NCBI GenBank assembly: GCA_945871065.1
Contig: CAMBUL010000001.1
Coordinates: forward strand, 1 to 41,665
Origin: Chthoniobacter flavus
GTDB taxonomy: Bacteria > Verrucomicrobiota > Verrucomicrobiia > Chthoniobacterales > JACTMZ01
DNA length: 41,665 nucleotides
Direction: 5' to 3'
A model generated the notes under the pieces. It was not told where the DNA came from and did no database searches. It worked only from the letters and a program-made list of their open reading frames with translations. A program made the position numbers and the translations under genes. Shown here in pieces: positions 17,714-26,722 of this stretch; positions within the stretch are counted from its first letter, which is position 1; every line of letters begins with the position of its first letter.

Positions 17714-18811
17714 ATGATGCTGAACGTCCCAGGCACGCCGAGAACCAATTCCGCCGCTGCTTGGCTGCGACGCTCTTCGCCGTCGGCGGAAAGCTTGCGC
17801 GCCTTCCTGCAGTCCGGTGCGCTCTTTGCTTGGTCCGAGGACCGTTGGATCATCGCGTGGGGCGATCCGGTGAAGTCCGCGCAGCCGCACCCGGACCATT
17901 TGTCCTTCTACCGGCCGGACTTCATGCTGCGCGACCTGCAGCCTTGGCGTATCTACCCGCACGCCGCCGCCGTTTCGCCCGACGGGCTTGCGCAGCAATT
18001 GCAAGGTGAGGCGTCCGTGCGTGCGTGGGGCGAATTTGATGTCACCGCCTTCGCCGCGACTTTCCATGCCGTGCAGGGGGTCCTGCGGCGCGGCGAATTG
18101 TCGAAAGCGGTGCCCGCCGTTTTTGAACAAAGCGCCGGCCCGCTGCAGGAAGCCGAGCTCGAGCGGGCCCTGCGTGCGCTGGCTAATCTCCCGGCCGGAT
18201 TGATGCCTTATGGATACTGGGATGCGAACGGCGGTTGCTTGGGAGCCTCGCCCGAATTGCTCTTCGCCAACGACGGCGTGGAAATCCATACCATGGCCGT
18301 GGCCGGCACAGCGCGGGCCGGACGTGCCCCGGACGAGATGATGGACGACCCCAAAGAGCGGAGCGAACACGCACTCGTGCTGGAGGATTTAACTGCGCAG
18401 ATCGGGCCACTCGGAAGCGTGACCCGCGGGGCGACCAGATTGTGGCGCATCGGGATTCTTTCCCACCTGCGCACCGACCTGCGGGTCACACCCGCGCAAG
18501 CTCCGGCCTTTGCGGATTTGGTGCGCCTGCTCCATCCCACGCCGGCCGTGGGCATCGCTCCGCGCGGAGACTGGCGCCAGTGGACGGAGCGATTGGACGG
18601 GGCGGAGCGCGGGGCTTTCGCCGCGCCTTTTGGCTTGTCCCTGCCCGATGGCACCGCACGCTGCCTCGTAGCGATCCGCGGCGTGCAGTGGAACCGGGAG
18701 TCTGCGCGCTGCGGGGCCGGATGCGGTCTGGTCGCGGGCAGTGACCTCACGCGCGAGACGGCTGAGTTGCGGCTCAAACTCGCCGCCACCCGCGGCAACC
18801 TCGGACTTTGA
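17714..18811 (+). CDS. menF: Isochorismate synthase (menaquinone branch)
   Basis: Chorismate-utilising enzyme of 365 residues that isomerises chorismate to isochorismate for menaquinone. The chorismate-binding domain fills the C-terminal two thirds. Its motifs are GELSKAVPA with the expected catalytic Lys, GASPELLF, AVAGTARAG, ERSEHALVLEDL, HLRTDLRV, LLHPTPAVGIAPR, RGAFAAPFG, and GAGCGLVAGSDLTRE for Mg binding. The overlapping menD favours MenF over salicylate or anthranilate synthases. Two adjacent ATGs (17714, 17717) can start it. The stop overlaps the menD TTG start. Confidence 0.9.
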   Translation: MMLNVPGTPRTNSAAAWLRRSSPSAESLRAFLQSGALFAWSEDRWIIAWGDPVKSAQPHPDHLSFYRPDFMLRDLQPWRIYPHAAAVSPDGLAQQLQGEASVRAWGEFDVTAFAATFHAVQGVLRRGELSKAVPAVFEQSAGPLQEAELERALRALANLPAGLMPYGYWDANGGCLGASPELLFANDGVEIHTMAVAGTARAGRAPDEMMDDPKERSEHALVLEDLTAQIGPLGSVTRGATRLWRIGILSHLRTDLRVTPAQAPAFADLVRLLHPTPAVGIAPRGDWRQWTERLDGAERGAFAAPFGLSLPDGTARCLVAIRGVQWNRESARCGAGCGLVAGSDLTRETAELRLKLAATRGNLGL

Positions 18812-20385
18812 ACGCGGCGCAAACGAACCGCGCGCTCTCCGCGGAAATTCTTCTCGCTCTGCACGCGGCGGGCGTGCGCACGATTTGTCTGTGTCCGGGC
18901 GGGCGCAATGCCCCCCTCGTGCTGGCCTGCGATGCGGCGCGCGCATCCTTCGAAGTGGTTTCATTTTTCGAAGAACGCAGCGCGGCTTTTTTCGCGCTCG
19001 GGCGGGAGGCACGCGACGGGCGGCCGGTCGCGGTCATCACCACTTCGGGCACGGCGGCGGCCGAGTTGCTGCCCGCCATGCTCGAAGCGGCGCACAGCGG
19101 GCGTCGCCTTATCGCGGTGACGGCAGACCGTCCCCGCAGGTTGCGCGGCACCGGTGCGCCGCAGACGATCAACCAGTTGCCGCTCTTTGCCGCCGCCGCC
19201 GTGCCGGTGGTCGACATTGACACGCCGGGGGAACTCGAAGGTTTGCCCCCACGACACGGACCCTTTCATCTCAACGTGTGCTTCGAAGAGCCGCTGGTGG
19301 AGGGTGTGGTCGAAAGTATCGCCGTGGGGAGTCCGGAGGAACCGCCGCGCGAAAGACCATGGATGGAAACGCAGGATGCCCGGCGGGCTTGCCAAGATTT
19401 TTTCCGGAAAGTGCGTCATCCGCTCGTGCTTGTCTCGTCGCTCGATCCGCAAGACGCGCACGCGCTGGCACCGTGGCTGGCCTCGCTGGATAGCCCGCTC
19501 TACCTCGAGTCGGTTTCCCAATTGCGCGATCATCGCAACCTGCAGGAATTCAGTCTTCACTCCGGCGAGCGCCTACTGCTCACGCCGGAATGCCGCGCGG
19601 CCTGCGATGGTGTGATCCGCATCGGCGGGGTACCCACCCCGCGCTTCTGGCGCGAATGCGAACACTGGAACGTGTTGCACGTCTCGACGGTGAACTTTCC
19701 CGGTCTGGCCACCGCATCACCGGTGGTGCCACTGGCGGCTTTCCGCGAAATTTGCGCGGATTTTGCACCGAAGGCCGGACGAACGGGTCCGCTCTTCTCC
19801 CGCGACCGCGCGGCGGCAGAGCAACTGGAGAAAATGCTCCGTGCGGAACCGCGCAGCGAAGCCGGATTGGTCCGTATGCTGGCCACCCGCCTGGCCGATG
19901 ATGCGCGGGTCTTCCTCGGTAACAGCCTGCCGATCCGCGAATGGGATCTGGCCGCACCGCGCCAGGAAAACCATCGCACGATCCACGCCAACCGCGGTGT
20001 CAATGGGATCGATGGTTTGGTCTCAACCGCCCTCGGGTTGGCCGGAGCGGATCGGCCAACCGCGGCACTGCTCGGCGATTTGTCGGCGCTTTACGACCTG
20101 GCCGGACTGTGGCCGTCCGGACAACTCGGTGAAGCCGAGATCACTCTGGCCGTGATCAATAACGCGGGCGGACAAATCTTCGACCGCATGTTCCAGCACG
20201 CGGCATTTCTCAATACTCACCAACTGCGTCTGCGCGGTTGGGCGGAAATGTTCGGCTGGCACTACGGGGTGGTTGCAGGGCCGAGCGACACGTTTCCGGC
20301 CGGATCTCCGCGCCTCGTCGAGGTGTTGCCCGACGCGGAAGCGACACGACGGTTGGCTGACGCTTACGCGGACCTCTGGCGCTGA
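18808..20385 (+). CDS. menD: SEPHCHC synthase MenD
   Basis: Thiamine-diphosphate enzyme of 525 residues that adds the 2-oxoglutarate-derived succinyl-semialdehyde unit to isochorismate. It starts at TTG 18808, overlapping the menF stop as TTGA. The family signature is present but altered at the N-terminus (CPGGRNAPLVLA where CPGSRS/NxPL is usual). It continues with FFEERSAAFFALG, TTSGTAAAELLPAMLEA and DRPRRLRGTGAPQTINQ. The C-terminal ThDP half has NRGVNGIDGLVSTALG, LLGDLSALYDLAGLW and VINNAGGQIFDRMF. Substrate 2-oxoglutarate links it metabolically to sucA. The other men genes are outside the window. Confidence 0.93.
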   Translation: MNAAQTNRALSAEILLALHAAGVRTICLCPGGRNAPLVLACDAARASFEVVSFFEERSAAFFALGREARDGRPVAVITTSGTAAAELLPAMLEAAHSGRRLIAVTADRPRRLRGTGAPQTINQLPLFAAAAVPVVDIDTPGELEGLPPRHGPFHLNVCFEEPLVEGVVESIAVGSPEEPPRERPWMETQDARRACQDFFRKVRHPLVLVSSLDPQDAHALAPWLASLDSPLYLESVSQLRDHRNLQEFSLHSGERLLLTPECRAACDGVIRIGGVPTPRFWRECEHWNVLHVSTVNFPGLATASPVVPLAAFREICADFAPKAGRTGPLFSRDRAAAEQLEKMLRAEPRSEAGLVRMLATRLADDARVFLGNSLPIREWDLAAPRQENHRTIHANRGVNGIDGLVSTALGLAGADRPTAALLGDLSALYDLAGLWPSGQLGEAEITLAVINNAGGQIFDRMFQHAAFLNTHQLRLRGWAEMFGWHYGVVAGPSDTFPAGSPRLVEVLPDAEATRRLADAYADLWR

Positions 20386-20446
20386 TCTGCGGGAGGCTGC
20401 GCATAGCTCTGGATGCGAAAGCCATGTGGGGTTAAATTATGCCTTC

Positions 20447-21055
20447 ATGGCCAAGCGCATCATCTGGATCTCGGGGGCCACGATTTTCCTCTTGGCCACG
20501 GCGGCCGCCTTTTTGCTTCTGGCCGATAAGGATCCCTTCTACCGCCTGACCGCATGGGCCGGTTTCGGACGTCACAGTGTCTACGACGACAAAATTGCCG
20601 CGGCCGCGGCGCGAAATGGCTTGGACCCTCTCTTGGTCAAGGCGGTCATCTGGCAAGAAAGCCGTTTCCACCCCGACAAGCTCGGCGGTCACGGCGAACG
20701 CGGATTGATGCAGGTGACCGAACCGGCGGCACAGGACTGGGCGACGGCGGAACGGATCGAAACCTTCGTTCCCGAGGACCTGCTCGACCCGAAAACCAAC
20801 ATTGAGGTCGGCACATGGTATCTGGGCCGCGCTTTGCGTCATTGGTCCACGCAAGAAGATCCATTGCCCTTCGCTTTGGGTGAATACAATGCCGGACGCA
20901 GCCGCGTGCAGCGCTGGTCGGGCGGCGAATTGATCACAGCCGAAGAGTTGCGCCGGGCCATGGATATCGCCAGCACCCGGGCTTACATCGCCGCGGTGCG
21001 GGCGCGCTACGAATATTATCGCGAGCGAGGCGACCGGATCAGCCAGGCGGAGTGA
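20447..21055 (+). CDS. Membrane-anchored lytic transglycosylase (SLT domain)
   Basis: Peptidoglycan lytic transglycosylase of the GH23 type, 202 residues. I start it at ATG 20447 (MAKRIIWISGATIFLLATAAAF). The track ORF is 58 codons longer and overlaps menD. The N-terminus is a signal anchor at about 4-25. The SLT fold follows at about 48-190: AVIWQESRFHPDKLGGHGERGLMQ carries the catalytic Glu, then NIEVGTWYLGRAL and ALGEYNAGRSRVQRW. The spacing matches short Slt70-like enzymes. It ends one base from the convergent gene's stop at 21057. It lies 61 bases after menD. Confidence 0.92.
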   Translation: MAKRIIWISGATIFLLATAAAFLLLADKDPFYRLTAWAGFGRHSVYDDKIAAAAARNGLDPLLVKAVIWQESRFHPDKLGGHGERGLMQVTEPAAQDWATAERIETFVPEDLLDPKTNIEVGTWYLGRALRHWSTQEDPLPFALGEYNAGRSRVQRWSGGELITAEELRRAMDIASTRAYIAAVRARYEYYRERGDRISQAE

Positions 21056-21056
21056 T

Positions 21057-22541
21057 TCAGGAACCAGCAGGAGCCTGCTCTCCCGTGATCACGACAGGAG
21101 CGGCGTCCGCAGGTGCCACGACTTCGGGAACGGCTTCGGTCGCGGCCGGTTTTTCTTCGGCCGGTTTGGGCGGATTTTTCGGCTGAGGCACCGACTCGAG
21201 ACGCCCATCGGCGTATTCGATCACGTAGCCTTCGTGGGTGAGCCAAAGAAGATCGTTGATCACGGCATCACGGGCCGGATCGGCGGGAGCCGGCGGGGTG
21301 GATTCGGCTGGCGGTGCGTCGGGGGCCGGTGAGGGCGGCGCCGCGACCACGGGGGCCGGGACGAGGAGGTCGAGGAGTTGGGTGCGGCGGAGGGACTTTT
21401 TACCGCGGATGGTCTCGATGATCTTGCGGATGGAATCGCTGACCGGTGTTTCTTCGAGGTTGAGATGCCGCGAGCGGGAGGCGGAAACGAAGGTGGTCCG
21501 GTTGGCGCTTTTGTGGAAACGCAGGCCGGCGCCGCTGAGTGCGCGGCTCAAACTTTGGGCCAAACGGAGGGGAAACCGCTCTTCTTCATCGCGCGCGTAA
21601 TTGAGCAAGGGGGCGAGAGCGGGATCGACGGCGGTGGTCTTCGGGTCGCCGGGCACGGGGGCGAGATCAAGGAATTTGAGGTGCGCGGCGGCATGGTGGG
21701 TGTCGAAATGGCGTTCCACCGCTGCGAGGTCGGCCAGTTTTTCCGGGGCCTCGCCTTCGAGCGGGTAATACTCGACCGACTTCGAAGCTTCGGCGCGCCA
21801 CTTCTCGATCACTTCCGGATCGCGTTCCATTTTCAGCCGGGAGCGGAAAGTTTCGAAGTCGAGACGGGCGAAACGTTCGCGATGAAGGTCACGGAGCTTG
21901 CGCTCGAAATCATGATGGTTCGGCGGACCGAGCAGGAGGCCGGACATACCGCAAACCGCGACGACCGGGAAATTGCCTTTGGGCGGTTCGATTTCGACGG
22001 TCTCGGCGCGGTAGAGTTCTTCCCGCTTCTTACGCAGGAGGTGACGCAAAGCGGTGTCGCGGTTGAGCCACACGCTCCGGTCGACGTCGACCACATAGAA
22101 CGGCCCTTCCGGCTGCTTCGGCGCGGAGGTAAGGTCGATGGTGTAGGAGGCCGGGTTGCGCAGGAGGATGCGAGCAATGTCGAAGAGGCTGAAGGTTTTG
22201 CCGGTGTGGCGGACTTGCTGGGCCACGGTTTCGACCGCGGGGGCGGTGGCAGTGAAGGCGATGCGGAGCCAGGGAAAAGGATTCGGGGGCGGGACCGGAT
22301 GTTCGTCGCGGCGGGGACCAGAGAACTTATCGCGGGCCGGCGGTCCGCGGAATTCCTTGCGATCGCGGTTCGGCGGTTTTCCCCGGCTGAAGCCACCGCG
22401 CTGGTCCGGACGCGGACCACGGGGCTCGCGCGGTTCGCGGAACTCGCGCGATTCGAGCGGCGGGGCCGACGACGAGTCCTTGGCCCATGAGGGACGGAAG
22501 TCGAGGGCGCTGAGATCCAGCGTCGGGGCGTCTTCGGGCAT
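21057..22541 (-). CDS. Conserved-looking hypothetical protein with Arg-rich N-terminus and winged-helix-like C-terminus
   Basis: Protein of 494 residues that I cannot assign to a named family. I prefer ATG 22541 (MPEDAPTLDLSALDFRPSW) to the GTG two codons earlier. Residues about 25-80 are disordered and rich in Arg, Pro and Gly (RGGFSRGKPPNRDRKEFRG), like RGG-type RNA-binding tails. The middle (about 85-340) is structured and includes VCGMSGLLLGPPNHHDFERKL. Near 350-380, SDSIRKIIETIRGKKSLRRTQLLDLL, then after a Pro/Ala linker DAVINDLLWLTHEGYVIEYADGRL, read like a split winged helix. The end is Pro/Ala/Glu-rich. It lies 33 bases downstream of ilvB on the same strand. Nucleic-acid binding is an inference from composition. 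Confidence 0.65.
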   Translation of the reverse strand: MPEDAPTLDLSALDFRPSWAKDSSSAPPLESREFREPREPRGPRPDQRGGFSRGKPPNRDRKEFRGPPARDKFSGPRRDEHPVPPPNPFPWLRIAFTATAPAVETVAQQVRHTGKTFSLFDIARILLRNPASYTIDLTSAPKQPEGPFYVVDVDRSVWLNRDTALRHLLRKKREELYRAETVEIEPPKGNFPVVAVCGMSGLLLGPPNHHDFERKLRDLHRERFARLDFETFRSRLKMERDPEVIEKWRAEASKSVEYYPLEGEAPEKLADLAAVERHFDTHHAAAHLKFLDLAPVPGDPKTTAVDPALAPLLNYARDEEERFPLRLAQSLSRALSGAGLRFHKSANRTTFVSASRSRHLNLEETPVSDSIRKIIETIRGKKSLRRTQLLDLLVPAPVVAAPPSPAPDAPPAESTPPAPADPARDAVINDLLWLTHEGYVIEYADGRLESVPQPKNPPKPAEEKPAATEAVPEVVAPADAAPVVITGEQAPAGS

Positions 22542-22574
22542 GAGCACAAGGCCGCCGGAGAGGCAGCCGGGAAA

Positions 22575-24353
22575 CTATTCCGTAATGATATCCTTGTAGG
22601 TCATGCCCGCCGGAATCATGGGCAAGACGTGCTCGGTGTAAGGGGTCATGACGTCGAGGACGTAGACACCTTTGGCATCGAGCATCCGCTGGAGGGCGGG
22701 CAGGAGGTCTTTTTTGTGGATGACGCGCTCGCAAGGCACACCGAAGCCTTTGCAAATCTCCACATAGTCGGGGTAAATGCGCGCGGTGTCCTCGGGGTCC
22801 CCGAGGAAGGTGTGGCCGCGGTTGCTCTCGTAAAAACGGTCCTCCCATTGCACCACCATGCCGAGGTGCTGGTTGTTGAGGATGATGGCCTTGGCCGCGA
22901 TTTTTTCGACGTGGGCGCAGGCTAGTTCCTGCACGTTCATGAGGAAAGAGCCGTCGCCGTCGATGTCGATGACTTCGACATCAGGACAGGCAACTTTCAC
23001 GCCCATGGCGGCGGGATATCCGAAGCCCATGGCACCGAGACCGGCCGAAGTGATGAAGGTGCGTGGCTTGTCGAAATCGTAATACTGCGCAGCCCACATC
23101 TGGTGCTGCCCCACCCCGGTGGTAAGGATGGCCTGGCCTTTGGTCAGTTTGTAAAGCTGCTCGATGACGTATTGCGGCTGGATGGCATCATCCGTGTCCT
23201 TGTAACGGAAAGGCTGGGCTTTTTTCCAAGCGGCAATTTTGTCATACCATGGCTTGAAGCGCTCGAATTTGTTGCCCTTGACACGCTCGAAGCCTTCCTT
23301 GGCCAAGAGTTCGTTGAGGCGCTTGAGCGCGTATTTCACGTCGCTGAGGATCGGAAGCGCGACGACCTTGTTCTTATCCAGCTCGGAATCGTCGATGTCG
23401 ACGTGGACGATGGTCCCGTGTTCCGCAAATTTTTCCACCTTGCCGGTCACGCGGTCGTCGAAGCGCACGCCGATGGCAAGAAGGAGGTCGGCTTCGTTAA
23501 CCGCATTGTTGGCGTAAACCGTGCCGTGCATGCCGAGCCACTTGAGCGAGAGCGGATGCGTCTCGGGGAAGCAACCGATACCCATGAGCGTGGTGGCCAC
23601 GGGAATCTGGGCGCGCTCGACAAATTCGAGCAACTCGGGCGAGGCATCCGACGTGATGATACCGCCGCCGCAATAAATCATGGGTTCGCGCGACTGCTTG
23701 ATGAGATCGATCATCTCGAGCAGTTGCTCGTCGGTCGCCCGTTTGTCCGGGTTGTATCCCCGCAGGGTGATCGTCTCAGGAAAGACGGGTTCCATTTTTT
23801 GGTTCTGGATATTCTTCGGCAGGTCGATGACGACGGGGCCGGGGCGTCCGGAAGTCGCGATGTGGAATGCTTCTTTGACGATGCGAGGAATTTCCCGGAT
23901 GTCCCAGATCAGGTAACTGTGCTTGACGATCGGCAGGGTCATGCCGAAGAAGTCGGTTTCCTGGAAAGCGCCTCGTCCGATCATTTCCTGCGGAACCTGA
24001 CCGGTCACGGCGATGACCGGTACCGAATCCATGAAGGCATCGGCCAGGCCGGTGACGAGGTTGGTCGCGCCGGGCCCGGAGGTGGCCATGCAGAGGCCGA
24101 CTTTACCCGTGGCACGAGCGTAACCTTCGGCGGCAAAGACCCCGCCCTGCTCGTGACGCGGGAGGATGGTGCGGATTTGTTTTGAACGCGTAAGTGCTTG
24201 ATGGATAGGCATACTGGCCCCACCCGGGTAAGCAAATATGGTGTCCGCCCCTTCGAGTTCAAGGCACTTGACGAGGATCTCCGCGCCGTTCATCAGCTTC
24301 GCGCTCTGCTGGGCTGAGGCTGGTCCTCGGGCGGTGGCGGTCGAAATACTCAT
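22575..24353 (-). CDS. ilvB: Acetolactate synthase, large (catalytic) subunit
   Basis: Thiamine-diphosphate enzyme for the first common step of valine, leucine and isoleucine synthesis, 592 residues. The start at ATG 24353 ([12 protein letters not shown]) fits the family length. The track's 688-residue ORF runs into the promoter region. Landmarks are [15 protein letters not shown], the catalytic Glu in [46 protein letters not shown] for FAD/structure, and the ThDP motif [13 protein letters not shown]...[11 protein letters not shown]. No adjacent ilvN or ilvC is visible. A double-ACT protein at 25791-26252 could be related in function, but it belongs to another operon. Confidence 0.95.
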   Translation of the reverse strand: MSISTATARGPASAQQSAKLMNGAEILVKCLELEGADTIFAYPGGASMPIHQALTRSKQIRTILPRHEQGGVFAAEGYARATGKVGLCMATSGPGATNLVTGLADAFMDSVPVIAVTGQVPQEMIGRGAFQETDFFGMTLPIVKHSYLIWDIREIPRIVKEAFHIATSGRPGPVVIDLPKNIQNQKMEPVFPETITLRGYNPDKRATDEQLLEMIDLIKQSREPMIYCGGGIITSDASPELLEFVERAQIPVATTLMGIGCFPETHPLSLKWLGMHGTVYANNAVNEADLLLAIGVRFDDRVTGKVEKFAEHGTIVHVDIDDSELDKNKVVALPILSDVKYALKRLNELLAKEGFERVKGNKFERFKPWYDKIAAWKKAQPFRYKDTDDAIQPQYVIEQLYKLTKGQAILTTGVGQHQMWAAQYYDFDKPRTFITSAGLGAMGFGYPAAMGVKVACPDVEVIDIDGDGSFLMNVQELACAHVEKIAAKAIILNNQHLGMVVQWEDRFYESNRGHTFLGDPEDTARIYPDYVEICKGFGVPCERVIHKKDLLPALQRMLDAKGVYVLDVMTPYTEHVLPMIPAGMTYKDIITE

Positions 24354-24450
24354 CCCGTGCTTATAGCGGACAGCGCGGTGGGAAGCAACCATCAGAGTGA
24401 GGGTTCCCGGATAGCCGAAACCGGCATTCTTTGGAACATAGGGGCGATTC

Positions 24451-25764
24451 ATGCTAATGGTTACGGTCATGGACGAGCATTTTTGGTGGGCGGCGCCGGC
24501 TTTGCTTGTCGGCGGCCTGATCGGTTTTCTTCTCGGCCATTTGCGTGCAGTGCGTGCCGGGGCGGAAGCGGCAGCAGCCCGTTCGCAGGCCGAGGAGCTC
24601 GGCCGGCAAATCCAATCCCTCGAAGAAGAGCGTCGTGACATGGCCTCGCAACTGCGGGACTACACCGGAGAACTGGCCACCGAAAAACAAAAGGCGGCTG
24701 GTCTCGAAGAGTCACGCGCAGCCCTCAAGGCGGAATTTGAAAACCTTGCCTCGTCCATCCTCGAAGACAAATCGAAGCGCTTCACCGAGCAAAACCGCGC
24801 GCAACTCGAACAGTTGCTCGGTCCCCTGGGCGAGCGTTTGCAGGAGTTCAAACGCCAGGTCCACGAGGCCTACGGGGAGGAAGGCAAGGCGCGTCATGCC
24901 CTGACCGAGGAAGTGCGGCGCCTAAGCGAGCTTAACCAGCAGGTGTCACGCGAAGCGGGCAACCTCACCCAGGCCCTGAAGGGTCAGGCGAAAACACGGG
25001 GCAACTGGGGCGAGATGATCCTCGAGTCAGTGCTGGAAAAAGCGGGATTGGTCAAAGGTCAACATTTCCGCACCCAAGTGTCGGCCACCGGTGAAGGCGG
25101 CCGGCGCTTGCAGCCCGACGTGGTGCTCGACCTGCCCGGCGGCCGGCAGCTAATCATCGACGCGAAGGTGTCGCTCGTCGCTTACGAACGCCAATGCAGC
25201 GCAACCGGCGACGGGGAACGCGCTGCGGCGGCGAAGGAACATGCCGATGCCCTGCGCCGGCACATTGAGCAACTCTCGTCGAAAGACTACGCTCATCTGG
25301 CTGGCATCAATTCACCGGACTTTGTCTTTCTCTTCGTACCGATCGAACCCGCGCTCCACGCCGCGCTGGACACCGCACCCGATCTTATCGGCGAGGCATT
25401 GGAACGGAACGTCGTGCTGGTCACGGCTCCGAACGTCGTGGCCACTGCGCGGCTGGTCGCGCAGCTCTGGCAGCAGGACAAACAAAGCCGTTTCGCGGTG
25501 CAAATCGCCGAGCAGGGTGGAAAGCTCTATGACAAATTTTCCGCCTTCTGCCGCGATCTTGAAAATATCGGTTTACGCATCCGACAGACGCAGGAGAGTT
25601 ATGATGACGCGATGAACAAATTGCGCGACGGGCGCGGCAACCTTATCGGCCATACCGAAAAACTACGCGCGCTCGGGGCCAAGACAACGGCCCAGCCCCC
25701 GACCCTGCTTGCCGCGGCAAGCGAGAATGACGGCGCAGAGGGCTCTTCCGCCGGGCAGCCATAG
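24451..25764 (+). CDS. rmuC: DNA recombination protein RmuC
   Basis: RmuC-family protein of 437 residues, thought to limit recombination at inverted repeats and carrying a PD-(D/E)XK-like nuclease fold. The N-terminal transmembrane helix is at about 8-28 ([19 protein letters not shown]). A long coiled coil follows at about 35-170. The nuclease-like core has [45 protein letters not shown] and [16 protein letters not shown]. The C-terminal helices include [17 protein letters not shown]. Three in-frame ATGs are clustered. I keep 24451 because AGGGG lies 7-8 bases upstream. It is divergent from ilvB and convergent with the ACT gene. Confidence 0.94.
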   Translation: MLMVTVMDEHFWWAAPALLVGGLIGFLLGHLRAVRAGAEAAAARSQAEELGRQIQSLEEERRDMASQLRDYTGELATEKQKAAGLEESRAALKAEFENLASSILEDKSKRFTEQNRAQLEQLLGPLGERLQEFKRQVHEAYGEEGKARHALTEEVRRLSELNQQVSREAGNLTQALKGQAKTRGNWGEMILESVLEKAGLVKGQHFRTQVSATGEGGRRLQPDVVLDLPGGRQLIIDAKVSLVAYERQCSATGDGERAAAAKEHADALRRHIEQLSSKDYAHLAGINSPDFVFLFVPIEPALHAALDTAPDLIGEALERNVVLVTAPNVVATARLVAQLWQQDKQSRFAVQIAEQGGKLYDKFSAFCRDLENIGLRIRQTQESYDDAMNKLRDGRGNLIGHTEKLRALGAKTTAQPPTLLAAASENDGAEGSSAGQP

Positions 25765-25790
25765 ACCGCCGCGACAAATCGGGCCCGGGC

Positions 25791-26252
25791 CTACCGCGAA
25801 AGGTCCGATTGCCGCAGCACGCGAAAACCCCGACCCTCGAGCACGGCGCTCGCGCATTCCAAATCGTCAGTGTGCACGGCGACGAGGGGACGTCCGCGGG
25901 GACGCACCAGCAAGGTGTAGCTGAAGAGGATGTTCACTTCGGCCTCGAGCAGGGCGGCGAGGAGACGGGGAAGGTCGGAGGCGCCTTCCTCGAGTTCGGC
26001 CACCGCAACCTCGCAGGCGCCGTAGGCGATATCGTGACGGTCAAACAATTCTTCGAGCAGTTCGGGGTCACTGACAATGATCCGCGCGATCGATGTTTCG
26101 GAGGAGTCCTGAATGCTCAAAGCGAGCACGACCACGCGCGCTTCGGAGAGCATTTTGACCACCTCGAGGAGAGCGCCGACCCGGTTTGCGAGAAAGACGG
26201 AATACTGGCGTACAGCGGGTCCCTGGAGTTTTTCGGTGGTCTCGGTGGTCAT
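25791..26252 (-). CDS. Double ACT-domain protein
   Basis: Small regulatory-type protein of 153 residues made of two ACT-like modules. The first begins QYSVFLANRVGALLEVVKMLSEARVVVLALSIQDSSETSIARIIV. The second is ACEVAVAELEEGASDLPRLLAALLEAEVNILFSYTLLV. Both follow the beta-alpha-beta-beta-alpha-beta pattern that binds amino acids at domain interfaces (COG4747-like). No catalytic domain is attached. It is 11 bases after the secreted-protein gene and looks like the last gene of the feo operon. Alternatively it has its own start signal and serves amino-acid control, for example of IlvB. I cannot choose between these from sequence. Confidence 0.82.
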   Translation of the reverse strand: MTTETTEKLQGPAVRQYSVFLANRVGALLEVVKMLSEARVVVLALSIQDSSETSIARIIVSDPELLEELFDRHDIAYGACEVAVAELEEGASDLPRLLAALLEAEVNILFSYTLLVRPRGRPLVAVHTDDLECASAVLEGRGFRVLRQSDLSR

Positions 26253-26263
26253 GGCAGGCGGTT

Positions 26264-26722
26264 CTATTTATAAAGATAAAGAAGGCAAAAATCTGAGGCC
26301 GGTCCCCCGGTGGCTTCGAGCTGGACAAAATACTGGCCCGTGGTCGCCGCTGTCACGCCAACAGCAGCGAGGCCCGGTTCTTGGTGCTCCACAACCTCCA
26401 CGGCCCGGCCGTCCGGACCGAAAAGGGTCAGCTTTGTTTTCCCTTCGGACGGCTCGACGGCCGCGCAAAACCAGTAATCATTGCCCCGGAAGAGGTTCAC
26501 CACCAGCCGTTGTGGTTTTCCCGACTCGATGCGGCCGCTCCAGACACGATCCCGCATTTTGAATCCCTCGTTGGAAAGGGCTGTGCCAAGGTCGGCCAGC
26601 CTGACACGGAGGGCTGCGGGGGCGAGCAGGGCTGCAGGAGGGGGTATATCGGGGGTCGGAGGTTGCGCGAAGGACAGGCAGGGCCAGAGAATGGTGAGAC
26701 CGATGAAGGTGGGAGTCTTCAT
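26264..26722 (-). CDS. Small secreted protein of unknown function
   Basis: Exported protein of 152 residues with a signal peptide (MKTPTFIGLTILWPCLSFAQ, cleavage after SFA). Pro-rich sequence follows, then an all-beta region at about 60-150 (RLVVNLFRGNDYWFCAAV, KTKLTLFGPDGRAVEVVEH, ATTGQYFVQLEATGGPASDFCLLYLYK). The beta region resembles a bacterial pre-peptidase C-terminal (PPC)-type sandwich in length and pattern. This is a weak resemblance. The start codon overlaps the stop of the upstream gene by 4 bases, so it belongs to the feo run. Confidence 0.72.
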   Translation of the reverse strand: MKTPTFIGLTILWPCLSFAQPPTPDIPPPAALLAPAALRVRLADLGTALSNEGFKMRDRVWSGRIESGKPQRLVVNLFRGNDYWFCAAVEPSEGKTKLTLFGPDGRAVEVVEHQEPGLAAVGVTAATTGQYFVQLEATGGPASDFCLLYLYK

